DNA of 64,000 bases from the NCBI RefSeq assembly GCF_001045465.1, contig NZ_LFND01000007.1:310001-374000 (forward strand). Direction: 5' to 3'. The position numbers were made by a program, and so were the translations under genes. The DNA is from Chryseobacterium angstadtii. GTDB taxonomy: Bacteria > Bacteroidota > Bacteroidia > Flavobacteriales > Weeksellaceae. The notes beneath the pieces were generated by a model. That model was not told where the DNA came from. It made no database searches and worked only from the letters and a program-made list of their open reading frames with translations. This document shows positions 8,407-17,622 of the stretch, piece after piece (the first letter of the stretch is position 1; each line of letters starts with the position of its first letter).

Positions 8407-9699
8407 TTAATCCTTATCTAAAGAAGAATTTTCTTTAGTGTCTTTCATTCTGGCATAGACAATCAGAGAAAATAAAATACATCCGGTGATGTACCAGTAA
8501 AAATAAGACTCAACACCTGCCTGTTTGAACCAAAGCGCCACATATTCAGCCGTTCCACCGAAAATAGCCACCGTGAGAGCATACGGAAGACCTACTCCCA
8601 GAGCTCTGATCTCAGAAGGGAAAAGTTCCGCCTTTACCACAGCATTGATGGATGTATAGCCGCTGACAATAATCAGAGCTGCCATGATCAGAAAAAAGGC
8701 TGTCCACATTGAAGTGGTTGTACTTAAAGCCGTAAGAAGAGGAACTGTAAAAACTGTTCCCAGAATTCCAAATCCCAAAAGCAGCGGCCGTCTGCCTACT
8801 CTGTCTGATAATGCCCCGAATACAGGCTGCAGACAGGCAAATATAAATAATGAAATAAATGAAATCAGTGTAGACTGCTCTTTAGTCAGATGAACGGTAT
8901 TAACTAAGAATTTCTGCATATACGTTGTGTAAGTATAAAATGCCAGAGTTCCTCCCAGAGTCAGTCCGATTACGGTAAGCAATGCTTTAGGATGTTTAAG
9001 AAGCTCCGTTACCGTTCCTTTTTTCTTTTCGCTGAGCTCCTTTTTGTTTTCAAAAGCTTCAGTCTCGTGAAGATTGGCTCTTAAATACAAAGCAATAACA
9101 GAAAGTAATGCTCCAATCACAAAAGGAATTCTCCAGCCCCATTCTTCAAGCTGTGTTTCGGTTAAAAGCAGTTTCTGAAGGATCAGTTGTATCCCCAAAG
9201 CAATCAGCTGCCCTCCGATAAGGGTTACATACTGAAAACTGGAATAAAATCCTCTTTTATCTTCCGATGCCATTTCGCTGAGATAAGTAGCAGAAACACC
9301 ATATTCCCCTCCGACACTTAAACCTTGCAGCAGTCTGGCGATCAGAAGCAATGCAGGAGCCAGAATTCCTATCGTTTTATACGTGGGAGTGAGGGCAATG
9401 AGAAGAGAGCCGAAAGACATCAGCAATACAGAAAGAGTCATGGCTTTTTTTCTTCCGATTTTATCAGCAATACTTCCGAATATCCAGCCTCCGATGGGAC
9501 GCATCAGAAACCCTACGGCAAATATTCCCGCTGTATTCATCAGCTGGGCGTTCAGATCGGAATCCGGAAAAAATGAATTCGAAAAATAAATGGCGAAAGC
9601 AGCATAAGCGTACCAGTCGTACCATTCCACGAGGTTTCCCACAGAACCGCCAATGATAGCCTTGATTCTCTGGCCCGTTGTAATTTGAGTAGTATTCAT
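8407..9699 (-). CDS. MFS transporter, metabolite:H+ symporter (MHS) family
   Basis: 430 residues with 12 predicted membrane spans. The N-terminal GNLVEWYDWYAYA, the loop 2-3 motif GSIADKIGRKKAM, RLLQGLSVGGEYG in span 4 and a second GALSDRVGRRP half-repeat are signatures of the MHS group (ProP, KgtP, ShiA). Members bring dicarboxylates, alpha-ketoglutarate, betaine or shikimate into the cell with protons; the exact substrate is not deducible. It starts 21 bp after the porin gene, so the two make an outer-membrane/inner-membrane uptake pair, probably controlled by the two-component system just upstream. Confidence 0.88.
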   Translation of the reverse strand: MNTTQITTGQRIKAIIGGSVGNLVEWYDWYAYAAFAIYFSNSFFPDSDLNAQLMNTAGIFAVGFLMRPIGGWIFGSIADKIGRKKAMTLSVLLMSFGSLLIALTPTYKTIGILAPALLLIARLLQGLSVGGEYGVSATYLSEMASEDKRGFYSSFQYVTLIGGQLIALGIQLILQKLLLTETQLEEWGWRIPFVIGALLSVIALYLRANLHETEAFENKKELSEKKKGTVTELLKHPKALLTVIGLTLGGTLAFYTYTTYMQKFLVNTVHLTKEQSTLISFISLFIFACLQPVFGALSDRVGRRPLLLGFGILGTVFTVPLLTALSTTTSMWTAFFLIMAALIIVSGYTSINAVVKAELFPSEIRALGVGLPYALTVAIFGGTAEYVALWFKQAGVESYFYWYITGCILFSLIVYARMKDTKENSSLDKD

Positions 9700-9720
9700 A
9701 TAAGTAAGATATTAAATTTT

Positions 9721-11133
9721 TTAAAGTACGATTTGAAAAGACAGTAGAAATTCACCTTTTCTGTCAAAAACTTTTTTGGAAGCCCCATCATAAAGCGGTC
9801 TGCTGCTGTATTGAGCAACAATTCTTGCATTTTGACCATATAAATAAAAATTGGCTCCCACATCATAATAGCTCCCGTTTTGGTTAAGAGCCTGCATATC
9901 TTTAAGCGCATAATTGAAAAATGGCTGAACCTTCAGAATGGTACTGAATTTCGGAAGAACAAAACCCATCTGCGAAAACCAGATATTTCCCGTTCCCATC
10001 AATACTCTGTTGTTTCCTGCTCCTTCCAGTGCTTTCTGGCCCATAAATTCTGTATTGGGAGTGCCGGGATTCAAAAGACCGCTTACTCTTAAATAATCAG
10101 GACCATAATTATACCTGTAGTACACCGAGTACAGAGTCAGTCCCATTTCTTTGCTTTTGTTTCCTACAGGCAGCTCTGTATAGACATCAGCTCCAAAAAT
10201 ACTCACATCATGCGATTCAAATGTGTTTTCTGAAGGTTGGGTTTGGGTGGCTTCTTTATTGGTATAAAAACCGGCTCCCAGATTCAGGACTTTCTTTGCC
10301 GCAAGATTATTTCCCGGAAGAAATGAAGTCACCGTAGTTTCCTTATTGAAAAACTGATAGAATGCATATCCTGCATAAGAAAGTTTTCCGCTTTGGTTGT
10401 TATCTACTGCCGGTCCGCCAACTGCCGGTTTCAAACTGGTCGCAAAAGGTTTGTTGACGCTGAAACGATAATTAATTCTATCCAGTTCTCCATGTACAAA
10501 AATTCCCAGCTGCCGGGAAAACTGATCGGCAATTTCAATGGTAGGGAAATTAAAAACTGGAATATCACCCGCAAGCATTTTAGTCGTACTCGCATTGGTA
10601 AGCCTGCTGACTCCGTTCCATGAATGAAGACCTGCTCCTAAATAAAGGTTGTTCTTATTAGGTTTTCCTGTCTGAAAATCATTTCTCGGAATAATGGCGA
10701 ACTCATTATAGGCATCGTGAAAAAAGAAAGGCGCTTTTTTTCCGGCTCCATTGTTTCCCGTACCGGATCCGCCACCTGAATTAAAACTCTGATTATTAAT
10801 TCCCATCTGCAAAAAAACAGAATAAAAAGGAGTCACCTGGCTTTGAATGATCAGTCTCATTCTCCTGATTCCGGCATCATAAGTCTGTTCCTGAGGAACT
10901 CCATTAACCAGTGTTCCGGGATTGTTATCAATACTGCGAAGCCATATTTGGCTGGAAATTCCAAACTTCAGCCATTTATCCCCTTTGGAATTAAGGTTTA
11001 TTTTAAGTTCTCCCACATCTAAAGGATTCTTCAGAGGAGTAATCTCTTCCTGGTTTTTAAGCACATTTAAGGTATCCTGAGCATAAACAGATTGCATAGC
11101 AGCTAAACTGAAAATAAGAAGTAATTTTTTCAT
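9721..11133 (-). CDS. outer-membrane porin-like beta-barrel protein
   Basis: The ATG at 11133 is preferred over one six codons earlier because it gives a standard signal peptide (MKKLLLIFSLAAMQSVYAQ). About 470 residues. After a short N-terminal linker come many alternating amphipathic strands (GISSQIWLRSI, RRMRLIIQSQVTPFYSVFLQMG) and a terminal barrel strand ending in FQIVL, as in phosphate/anion-type porins of Bacteroidota. It is the first gene of a two-gene unit with the MHS permease and lies 102 bp downstream of a histidine kinase. A perfect tandem 11-bp repeat lies 32-53 bp upstream. Confidence 0.75.
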   Translation of the reverse strand: MKKLLLIFSLAAMQSVYAQDTLNVLKNQEEITPLKNPLDVGELKINLNSKGDKWLKFGISSQIWLRSIDNNPGTLVNGVPQEQTYDAGIRRMRLIIQSQVTPFYSVFLQMGINNQSFNSGGGSGTGNNGAGKKAPFFFHDAYNEFAIIPRNDFQTGKPNKNNLYLGAGLHSWNGVSRLTNASTTKMLAGDIPVFNFPTIEIADQFSRQLGIFVHGELDRINYRFSVNKPFATSLKPAVGGPAVDNNQSGKLSYAGYAFYQFFNKETTVTSFLPGNNLAAKKVLNLGAGFYTNKEATQTQPSENTFESHDVSIFGADVYTELPVGNKSKEMGLTLYSVYYRYNYGPDYLRVSGLLNPGTPNTEFMGQKALEGAGNNRVLMGTGNIWFSQMGFVLPKFSTILKVQPFFNYALKDMQALNQNGSYYDVGANFYLYGQNARIVAQYSSRPLYDGASKKVFDRKGEFLLSFQIVL

Positions 11134-11164
11134 TGGCGCTTTTCTTTGCACCTAAACAATACAT

Positions 11165-11186
11165 AAATTCTGAAGAAATTCTGAAG
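11165..11186 (-). promoter_or_regulatory. tandem 11-bp direct repeat, candidate OmpR/PhoB-family operator
   Basis: The 11-mer CTTCAGAATTT (minus strand) occurs twice with no gap, ending 32 bp before the porin ATG. Directly repeated 11-bp half-sites are how PhoB/OmpR-type winged-helix regulators bind, and such a regulator is encoded about 1.3 kb upstream. The assignment is inferred. Confidence 0.55.
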
Positions 11187-11235
11187 TTTTCATAAAATTG
11201 AATCATTTGATGTTATGTTTTTGAAATTCAATGGT

Positions 11236-12504
11236 TTATTTTACGAAATTGATTCTTGTTGTATGCTGATTGTTTTCAAATTGATAGATTATTTCCGTAT
11301 GATAAATCTCCAAAATTTTCTTCACGAGCGCCAAACCGATCCCGATGGAGTTTTGATTGGGGTTTCCGCGCTTGAATCTCTGGAATAATTCTTCTGTGGG
11401 AATCGTAGGCGGATTTCCGGTATTGGAGATCTGGAAATAGCTTTCCGTAAGGGTTACGGAGATGGTTCCGTTTTCTATATTGTGTCTTTTGGAATTACTG
11501 ATCAGATTGTTGATAACGATGGTCGCCAGGTTTTGATCAAAATTGACAAAAACATTTTCCTGAATATCTTTGATGACCCTGAGGTTCTGAATTTCAAAAA
11601 TATCTTCAAAATAATGAAGCCTTTTCTGAAGCAGTTCAGAGAAATTGATCAGTGACGAATCGTTTTTTTCAAAATGTTCCAGTTTGGCGAGGAGAATAAG
11701 AGACTGGTTGATAGAGGAAAGCCTGTCCAGTTCATCATTCATTGAAGAAAGCGTGATAAGCTGGTTCTCGGAAAGTTCACTGTCCATAAGCAGTTCTATT
11801 TTACCTTTGATGGATGCCAGCGGCGTTTGCAGTTCATGGGATGTGTTTTCCGAAAGTTCTTCCAAAAGGTGATAATCTTTCTTCGAGCTTTCGGTCATTT
11901 TCAACAGAAAGGTGTTTAATGATTTAAATTCTTCGGTCTCCGTTTTCATCAGATCCATGGAAGGATTGTCTCTCAGACTGAACTTTTTGATCTCATCTAT
12001 CGCGTGATAGAACGGTTCAAGAATTTTTTTTGATACCAGAATACTGACAATAATGGTGAGAATGATAAGAAATACCATGATCCATGCAATGACCATGATA
12101 ATGCTCATCAGAAAATTATTCTCAATGATGGTAATGTACCTTACACTGGTGATGGCATATCTTTTATGATGAATTACAGGATATGTTGTCACTGTAATTT
12201 TGTTCATGTGCGACTGTATGCTTTTGTTCCAGATGTACTTTTCTTCAATAATTTTTTCTTTGAAGCTTTTGGAATCTAAAGGAAGAATTTTAACCTGAGT
12301 CTGCCGGTGATGAAATTTTAAATAATCGTAACCGGGATCCTGTTTCAGTCTCTTGGCCACATATGCATTCAAATCTTCAAGTTTCAGAATGGCAGAACGC
12401 ATCGTAGCTCTTTCAAAAGCAAAATACAGAATGGCAAAGCCTGTAATAAGCACGAAAAATACCAATACGGTAAATGCTCTGGCAAAACGAAAACTTAAAT
12501 TCAT
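11236..12504 (-). CDS. sensor histidine kinase (two-component, OmpR partner)
   Basis: 422 residues. Two membrane spans (about 10-30 and 133-158) enclose a periplasmic sensor of about 100 residues. A short HAMP-like linker precedes the HisKA dimerisation helix with phospho-acceptor H223 (ENTSHELQTPLAS). The HATPase domain has an N-box (NNLISNSKRHN), a G1-like GNPP and a G2 box GIGIGLALVKK. The gene overlaps the regulator gene by 4 bp (ATGA type). Downstream is the porin-permease pair, so the signal is likely a transported organic acid, phosphate or envelope cue. Confidence 0.93.
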   Translation of the reverse strand: MNLSFRFARAFTVLVFFVLITGFAILYFAFERATMRSAILKLEDLNAYVAKRLKQDPGYDYLKFHHRQTQVKILPLDSKSFKEKIIEEKYIWNKSIQSHMNKITVTTYPVIHHKRYAITSVRYITIIENNFLMSIIMVIAWIMVFLIILTIIVSILVSKKILEPFYHAIDEIKKFSLRDNPSMDLMKTETEEFKSLNTFLLKMTESSKKDYHLLEELSENTSHELQTPLASIKGKIELLMDSELSENQLITLSSMNDELDRLSSINQSLILLAKLEHFEKNDSSLINFSELLQKRLHYFEDIFEIQNLRVIKDIQENVFVNFDQNLATIVINNLISNSKRHNIENGTISVTLTESYFQISNTGNPPTIPTEELFQRFKRGNPNQNSIGIGLALVKKILEIYHTEIIYQFENNQHTTRINFVK

Positions 12505-13178
12505 TTATCGATCCATTTATAGCCCAGCCCGTAAACTGTCTGCAGATAATCTTTTCCTCCGGCATCCGTCATTTTCTTGCGTAAATTCTTTAAATGCTGA
12601 TACACAAAGTCTACATTATCAATACTGTACGTGTAATCACCCCAGAGATGACTTGCAATGGCCTGCTTGGAAAGCATCCGGTTCTGATTATTAATGAAGT
12701 AAATCAGCAGGTTCAGTTCTTTTTTGGTGAGATTGAGCAGGAGATCATTAATCCGGCATTCTTTGGATTCCAGATCAATTTTAATTTCATTGAAGCTTAA
12801 AATCCGGTTGGTTTCCGGCGTTTTTCTTCTGAGAACCGCTTTTATTCTGGAATGAAGTTCGGGTAAAGAAAATGGTTTGGTGATATAATCGTCTGCTCCG
12901 TCATCTAATCCGGTGAGTTTCGTATCTAAAGAATTTTTTGCGGAAACAATAATGACGCTGGATTCCGGGGCATAGTTTTTAATATGCTTCAGAATGTCCA
13001 GTCCGTTTCCGTCGGGAAGCATGAGATCCAGAAGAATACAGTCGTATTCAAAAAGTTCTATTTTTTCTAAGGCTTCTTTCGCATCAGAAGCTACTTCACA
13101 GATGTAATCTTCTTTTTTAAGATAGTCTGTGATGTTGGTGGCAAGATCTTTATGGTCTTCTATAATGAGAATTTTCAT
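12501..13178 (-). CDS. OmpR-family response regulator
   Basis: 225 residues. Receiver domain with acidic pocket E7/D8, phospho-acceptor D51 (LLDLMLPDG), S79 and K101 (TKPF). The C-terminal winged-helix DNA-binding domain covers about 130-222 (LTKKELNLLIYF ... SKQAIASHLWG ... VYGLGYKWID). Translated just before the kinase with a 4-bp overlap. A perfect 12-bp inverted repeat lies in its leader, ten bases before the start codon, and may be an autoregulatory or RNA-level element. Confidence 0.94.
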   Translation of the reverse strand: MKILIIEDHKDLATNITDYLKKEDYICEVASDAKEALEKIELFEYDCILLDLMLPDGNGLDILKHIKNYAPESSVIIVSAKNSLDTKLTGLDDGADDYITKPFSLPELHSRIKAVLRRKTPETNRILSFNEIKIDLESKECRINDLLLNLTKKELNLLIYFINNQNRMLSKQAIASHLWGDYTYSIDNVDFVYQHLKNLRKKMTDAGGKDYLQTVYGLGYKWIDK

Positions 13179-13187
13179 GCGAAAGTA

Positions 13188-13217
13188 TTAAACCGGATAC
13201 CCGTTTATCCGGTTTAA
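13188..13217 (-). promoter_or_regulatory. 12-bp inverted repeat in the response-regulator leader
   Basis: TTAAACCGGATA (13188-13199) is perfectly repeated in inverse at 13206-13217 with a 6-nt loop. It ends only 10 nt from the start codon, so as RNA it would hold the ribosome-binding region close to a strong hairpin. There is no U-run, which argues against a terminator. Confidence 0.5.
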
Positions 13218-13223
13218 AGATAT

Positions 13224-13252
13224 AAAAAAACCGTTCAGAAAATGAAGAACGG
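13224..13252 (-). terminator. intrinsic terminator after the DUF3575 gene
   Basis: CCGTTC/GAACGG stem (13231-13236 with 13247-13252) followed on the minus strand by a run of seven U (13230-13224). It separates the outer-membrane protein gene from the two-component system. Confidence 0.75.
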
Positions 13253-13270
13253 AATTTTTTAATTGTTTAT

Positions 13271-14023
13271 TTAGAACCGGTATCCAATGGAAAGTCCGCT
13301 TCTGAATCCTGCCCATGGGCCGTCCACTTTTACTTTGGCGCCATTGGCATTGGTTTCTACGGTATAATCTACAAATGGGATATCCAGGTTTTCAATTTCT
13401 TTTTTTAGCTGTGCCTGCATTTCCGGGGTCAGTACATAGTCGCTGGTCATGGTGAAATCGCCCTTTCCGCTTCCGTAGTGAGCTCCTGCAATCCAGAAAT
13501 CCAGGACAAGATTCTGACTTCTGGTAAGGAAAAACTGTACACCTACCATCAGACCACCGCTGTTTCCGCTGGTGCTTCCCTGACCTTTAAGCGGTATCTG
13601 GTAGGTATTTCCGTCTACAGCATCATAGTCATAATAGAAATCGAAAGTATTGGATGAAACATCTGAATAACGGTAATAGGGAGCGAAATAAAATCCCCGG
13701 CCATAGCCTTTTCCAATATAAAATCTTGGCTCGATGGTGAAATTGGTTGCCTTAACCCTTAAATTCTGGAATCTTTTCTCGTCTTCATCCTTTAAAAAAG
13801 CATTGATGAAGGGTACTTTTCCCTCCGTCATTGTTCCGAAGCCTATATTCAAAGAGAACCACTGGGTAATGGCTCTTTCGTAAGACAGATTGATATTTCT
13901 GAATGCATAAGCCGTAACGTTGGTCTTAACGATATTCATTTTATCCGATGGAGCAGCCTGAAGCTCCTGTGCACCTGCTTCTGAGAGCAGAAAGATGGGA
14001 ATAGAAAGGAGTAGCTTTTTCAT
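13271..14023 (-). CDS. DUF3575-type outer-membrane protein
   Basis: Start set at the ATG at 14023 (MKKLLLSIPIFLLSEAGAQ, a good signal peptide), 22 codons inside the longest frame. About 250 residues. The mature start NIVKTNVTAYAFRNINLSYERAI is the hallmark of DUF3575 barrels: a strand, then a conserved YERA turn. Later strands end in aromatic residues and the protein finishes with SIGYRF, a terminal Phe barrel signature. Probably an 8- to 12-strand outer-membrane barrel of unknown role. A terminator lies between it and the regulator gene, so it is a separate unit. Confidence 0.8.
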   Translation of the reverse strand: MKKLLLSIPIFLLSEAGAQELQAAPSDKMNIVKTNVTAYAFRNINLSYERAITQWFSLNIGFGTMTEGKVPFINAFLKDEDEKRFQNLRVKATNFTIEPRFYIGKGYGRGFYFAPYYRYSDVSSNTFDFYYDYDAVDGNTYQIPLKGQGSTSGNSGGLMVGVQFFLTRSQNLVLDFWIAGAHYGSGKGDFTMTSDYVLTPEMQAQLKKEIENLDIPFVDYTVETNANGAKVKVDGPWAGFRSGLSIGYRF

Positions 14024-14292
14024 GACGTTATATTTGGTGATGTAAAAAAGAAGCAGCAAAAAACGGGCAAAAATACAATGATATTTCAATATGTTTTTGT
14101 TTTTGACTGTAAAATAATTGAATTATTGTGATGTTTTGTCTTTGGTTTACGTTTAAATGCTGAATTTAAATTAAAAAATAAACATGTAGGTCTTGAATGC
14201 TTAATTTTTTTAATTTCTATAAATTTTTAACCCTATGTAACAAAGGGTATGGGCCAAGTGTCTTATTTTTATTAATGAACTCTACTTTGGAT

Positions 14293-16380
14293 ATGAAAAA
14301 AACAATAACTTCTTTATTTTTTCTCTGTGGTATTTTTGTGTTTTCGCAGGAAAATATAAAAAAGGATACAGCAGATCAGTCGAATACAAAAGAAATTCAG
14401 GCAGTGATTCTTAAAGCTCAACGTAAAAAGCAGTTTTCAGATAAAGCTGTTTATACCTTCGATAAAGAAGCGCTGGAGAAAGCCAGATATGCCAAAGATC
14501 TTCTGCAGACACTTCCGGAATTACAGCTAGATCCTGTTTCCAATACCATTACGAGTACAAAGGGGGGAACTTCTCTGTTTCTTATCAACGGAATAGAAGC
14601 TACAGATCTTCAGATCCGCAGTGTGCCGCCAAGTGAAGTTGTAAAAGTAGAGTACTACGATATTCCACCCGCAAGATGGGCCTCGAGAGCAGAAACTGTG
14701 ATCAATATTATCACCAAATCAAACGAAACCGGATATGTTTTCGGAGCAGATGCAAGAGCGGCGCTCAATACGGGATTTGTTAATGCATCCGCTTACGCCA
14801 ACTTTACAAAAGGGAAAAATAATTTCGGTTTGGAATATTCTCTGAATTTACGGGATTATAACAACAGAAAAGTACAGAGTATCTATGATTATCAGCTTAA
14901 CGGAGAACACTACCGATCGGATGAAAACAGAAGGGATCATTTCGGATATACCTCTCAGAATATTGCCCTGCGATACACCCGCCTGGTTCCTGATGACTAT
15001 GCTTTTCAGGCCAAACTGAATATGGATATTTTTAGCCGGTTTTCAAAAGGTACCGGAGCAAGTGTTTTTACAAAAGACAGTTTTATTGAAGAGCATGAAA
15101 TGTTTAAAAATAACGGTTCAGACTATGTGATTCCGAAACTAGATCTCTATTATTCAAAAAAAATAAATTCTAAAGACGAAGTAAGCATCAATCTTGTCGG
15201 TTCTGCTTACAGCACAAATACTACCGAGTCTGCCAGAGAATGGATTGTTCCTTCCATGATTTCAGTGTACGATAATGTCATGGTACTGAAGACGGAACAA
15301 ACTAATTTTGTAGGTGAACTTGCCCATACTCATGATTTTAAGGCCGGAAAATTGTCTTCAGGCTACCGGATTTCGAGCAGTACGATTTCTAATGATCTGA
15401 ATAACCTGGCAGGATACTCCCAGTACAGAGTTAATTATCTGGAGCAGTATTTTTACAGTGAATTCTCAGGAAAAGTTGATCAATTCAGCTATAGATTAGG
15501 AGCCGGACTTACGAATATTCATAATAAAAGTGCCGAGAATACTTTTGATGAATGGTCTTTTACCCCGAAAGTTATTCTGGGATATCAGCTGAAGAATAAC
15601 CAAAGTCTTAGGTTTACAAGCAGCTATAGCCCAACAAGTCCCTGGAGCAGTGCGCTCAGCAGTAATGTGGTTCAGCAGGCCCCGAATATTGTACAGAGAG
15701 GGAATCCTTTTCTGAAGTCGCAGCAGAATTTTTCCAATAATTTAATTTATTCTTTTAACAATAAGTATTTTGACTTTAATGCTGCTCTTTTCTACAGATA
15801 TACAGACAGGGTGATCAATCAGTATTATGTACTGGATGATACTTTCGGAGGATATGCACTGACGTATGAAAACGGAAAGAATGCCCAGCGGTACGGAATA
15901 CAGCTGTCAGGTTCCTATAAACCTTTCGGAAATAACTGGCTTGTTGTGAAAGCCGTTCTGACTCCTACTTCAGAAACGCTGAGAACGAGCAAAGGGGAAT
16001 TAATTAAGAACGATTATCTTTCGAATAGTTTTACATTATTCTCAGAATATAAATCTTTCAGTATTCAGTATATGTTCAATATCCCGGTTTATACCCTGAA
16101 CGGAGCTTTCCTGAATACCAACGAGAATCAGAATCACATCTTTGCCAGCTACAGGCTTAAAAGCTGGAGTTTTACAGCGGGAATGTACTGGATCGGGATG
16201 CCTTCGGAGTACAAAACGAAAAGTCTCCCGGAAAGTCTGGTGAACTACAGTTCGCATACGAGAATTATGAATAACAAGTCGATGTTTGTTCTTGGAGTAA
16301 GCTTTGACTTTTCAAAAGGCAAGAAAACAGAACTGCAAAGAAAGCTGAATAATGAAACGGCTCCGGCAGCAACTTTTTAA
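14293..16380 (+). CDS. TonB-dependent-receptor-like outer-membrane barrel (OMP_b-brl_3 type)
   Basis: The ATG at 14293 is chosen (MKKTITSLFFLCGIFVFSQ signal peptide); in-frame ATGs upstream would add residues before it. About 695 residues. A plug-like region (AVILKAQRKKQFSDKAVY ... LLQTLPELQLDP ... LFLINGIEATDLQIRSVPPSEVVKVEYYD) is followed by about 500 residues of barrel strands. There is no carboxypeptidase-like (CarboxypepD_reg) leader domain as in SusC, and no SusD neighbour. The TonB box is not clear. It could import a chelate or small polymer. No adjacent gene indicates the ligand. Confidence 0.82.
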   Translation: MKKTITSLFFLCGIFVFSQENIKKDTADQSNTKEIQAVILKAQRKKQFSDKAVYTFDKEALEKARYAKDLLQTLPELQLDPVSNTITSTKGGTSLFLINGIEATDLQIRSVPPSEVVKVEYYDIPPARWASRAETVINIITKSNETGYVFGADARAALNTGFVNASAYANFTKGKNNFGLEYSLNLRDYNNRKVQSIYDYQLNGEHYRSDENRRDHFGYTSQNIALRYTRLVPDDYAFQAKLNMDIFSRFSKGTGASVFTKDSFIEEHEMFKNNGSDYVIPKLDLYYSKKINSKDEVSINLVGSAYSTNTTESAREWIVPSMISVYDNVMVLKTEQTNFVGELAHTHDFKAGKLSSGYRISSSTISNDLNNLAGYSQYRVNYLEQYFYSEFSGKVDQFSYRLGAGLTNIHNKSAENTFDEWSFTPKVILGYQLKNNQSLRFTSSYSPTSPWSSALSSNVVQQAPNIVQRGNPFLKSQQNFSNNLIYSFNNKYFDFNAALFYRYTDRVINQYYVLDDTFGGYALTYENGKNAQRYGIQLSGSYKPFGNNWLVVKAVLTPTSETLRTSKGELIKNDYLSNSFTLFSEYKSFSIQYMFNIPVYTLNGAFLNTNENQNHIFASYRLKSWSFTAGMYWIGMPSEYKTKSLPESLVNYSSHTRIMNNKSMFVLGVSFDFSKGKKTELQRKLNNETAPAATF

Positions 16381-16454
16381 TAAAGCTGTGTCTTTTTGAG
16401 GGCGAAAGTGGAATGGCAAAACCCCTTTTATTAATTTTTATCTGCTAATGAAAA

Positions 16455-16487
16455 ACCCTTGTCAAGGTTTCGAACCTTGACAAGGGT
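16455..16487. repeat. perfect 15-bp palindrome (REP-like)
   Basis: ACCCTTGTCAAGGTT at 16455-16469 with its exact inverse at 16473-16487 and a 3-nt TCG loop. No T-run on either side, so it looks like a dispersed palindromic unit rather than a terminator. It lies between convergent genes. Confidence 0.7.
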
Positions 16488-16573
16488 AATTAAGCCGAAC
16501 CCAGGTTTACAAAAAAATCCACGTGAGCTTATTCTAAGAAGAGCCAGCTAAAACACAAAAGATAACACAAATA

Positions 16574-16604
16574 AACAATCCGCCCTGAAATAAGGCGGAT
16601 TGTT
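16574..16604. terminator. hairpin between convergent genes, possible terminator
   Basis: AACAATCCGCC (16574-16584) pairs perfectly with 16594-16604 across a 9-nt loop. It sits just past the end of the minus-strand T9SS protein gene. The flanks are only moderately T-rich, so termination is likely but not certain. Confidence 0.5.
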
Positions 16605-16623
16605 CCGGAGATGATAAAAAGTT

Positions 16624-17622
16624 TTATTTTTTGATGAACTTAGTATTGTTCTTCGTTTCTGAATTTTTTCCTTTAACCTCTATAAAATACGAAGCCGGCG
16701 GAAGTTCAGAAATCTGAATTTTTCCTGACTGTATATCAGATGTTTTGATCAGTTTTCCATCCAGACTGTAGATGTTGGCAGATGTATAATTCTCCATATC
16801 TCCTTTGAACCCAATGAAATCCTGGGCTGGATTCGGATATACGGTGAAGTTTTCTTTTTTTACAGCATTGGCAACCGCTAAAAATGTTTCATTCAGAGCT
16901 ACAGCGTTTGAAGTAGACTGATTAACGCCCAGTAAAGGCACTGAAATGTTTCCGGCGGTAGAGCTTAGCAGTGCATATCTGTGGGTACCGTCATAATAGG
17001 AGTAGGCGGTATTGGTAAGGGTTCCTATCGGATTAGAGTAAGTGATATCAAATGAGGCATACAGATTAAAAACCTGTGTGAATTTTACTCTCAGAACATT
17101 TGTATAGGTTTTGTTACCAATGATCAACGTTCCGTGTGCATCCGCCAAAGTTCCCATGGTTCCGCTGAAAAGGCCGTTGGCAGATGATGAAGAGAAAGTT
17201 CCTCTGGCATTGTCGCTTTGAGGAGTTCCGTAAACAGTAGGGTAATTCATGTAAGTTCCGTTGTCAACAGAAAAATTCAGGGTAGCTTGAGGATTTACGA
17301 TTCCTGTGATTTCAAGTTTTGAAGCAGACGCTTTATAGAAAATAGTAGTTCCTCCGCCCACCATTTTGATGGTAGAACCCGGAAATGTGGTAATTTCAGA
17401 AGAAGAAGGAGCTGAATACGTGGTTGGAGATGCTGCTCCCTGTGTCAGGCCGCCGTTTGAAAAGGTAACATTAGCTCCTGTAGCAGAATTATTTACGGTC
17501 CCTGTTACGGTGTAATTATTCACGGTGTCCCCTGTTAAAGGATCATTAGCTGCTTTTGTCAGAGTGATCTGTGCAGAAAGTACACCGGAAATACCCAGCA
17601 TAAAAAGTAGTTGTTTTTTCAT
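16624..17622 (-). CDS. secreted protein with T9SS type A sorting domain
   Basis: 332 residues. Signal peptide at about 1-18 (MKKQLLFMLGISGVLSAQ). The middle 240 residues are rich in Thr, Ser, Asn and Gly with beta-strand alternation and no recognised domain. The C-terminal domain begins at FTVYPNPAQDFIGF and runs through IYSLDGKLIKT to YFIEVKGKNSET, the classic type A T9SS signal. Likely exposed on the surface or released. It stands alone and the function of the N-terminal part is unknown. Confidence 0.85.
   Translation of the reverse strand: MKKQLLFMLGISGVLSAQITLTKAANDPLTGDTVNNYTVTGTVNNSATGANVTFSNGGLTQGAASPTTYSAPSSSEITTFPGSTIKMVGGGTTIFYKASASKLEITGIVNPQATLNFSVDNGTYMNYPTVYGTPQSDNARGTFSSSSANGLFSGTMGTLADAHGTLIIGNKTYTNVLRVKFTQVFNLYASFDITYSNPIGTLTNTAYSYYDGTHRYALLSSTAGNISVPLLGVNQSTSNAVALNETFLAVANAVKKENFTVYPNPAQDFIGFKGDMENYTSANIYSLDGKLIKTSDIQSGKIQISELPPASYFIEVKGKNSETKNNTKFIKK

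Noticed and set aside
16455-16487. 15-bp palindrome taken as a tRNA T-arm or terminator
   Set aside because: GGTTTCGAACC looks like a T-loop core, but no cloverleaf can be built around it and there is no T-run.
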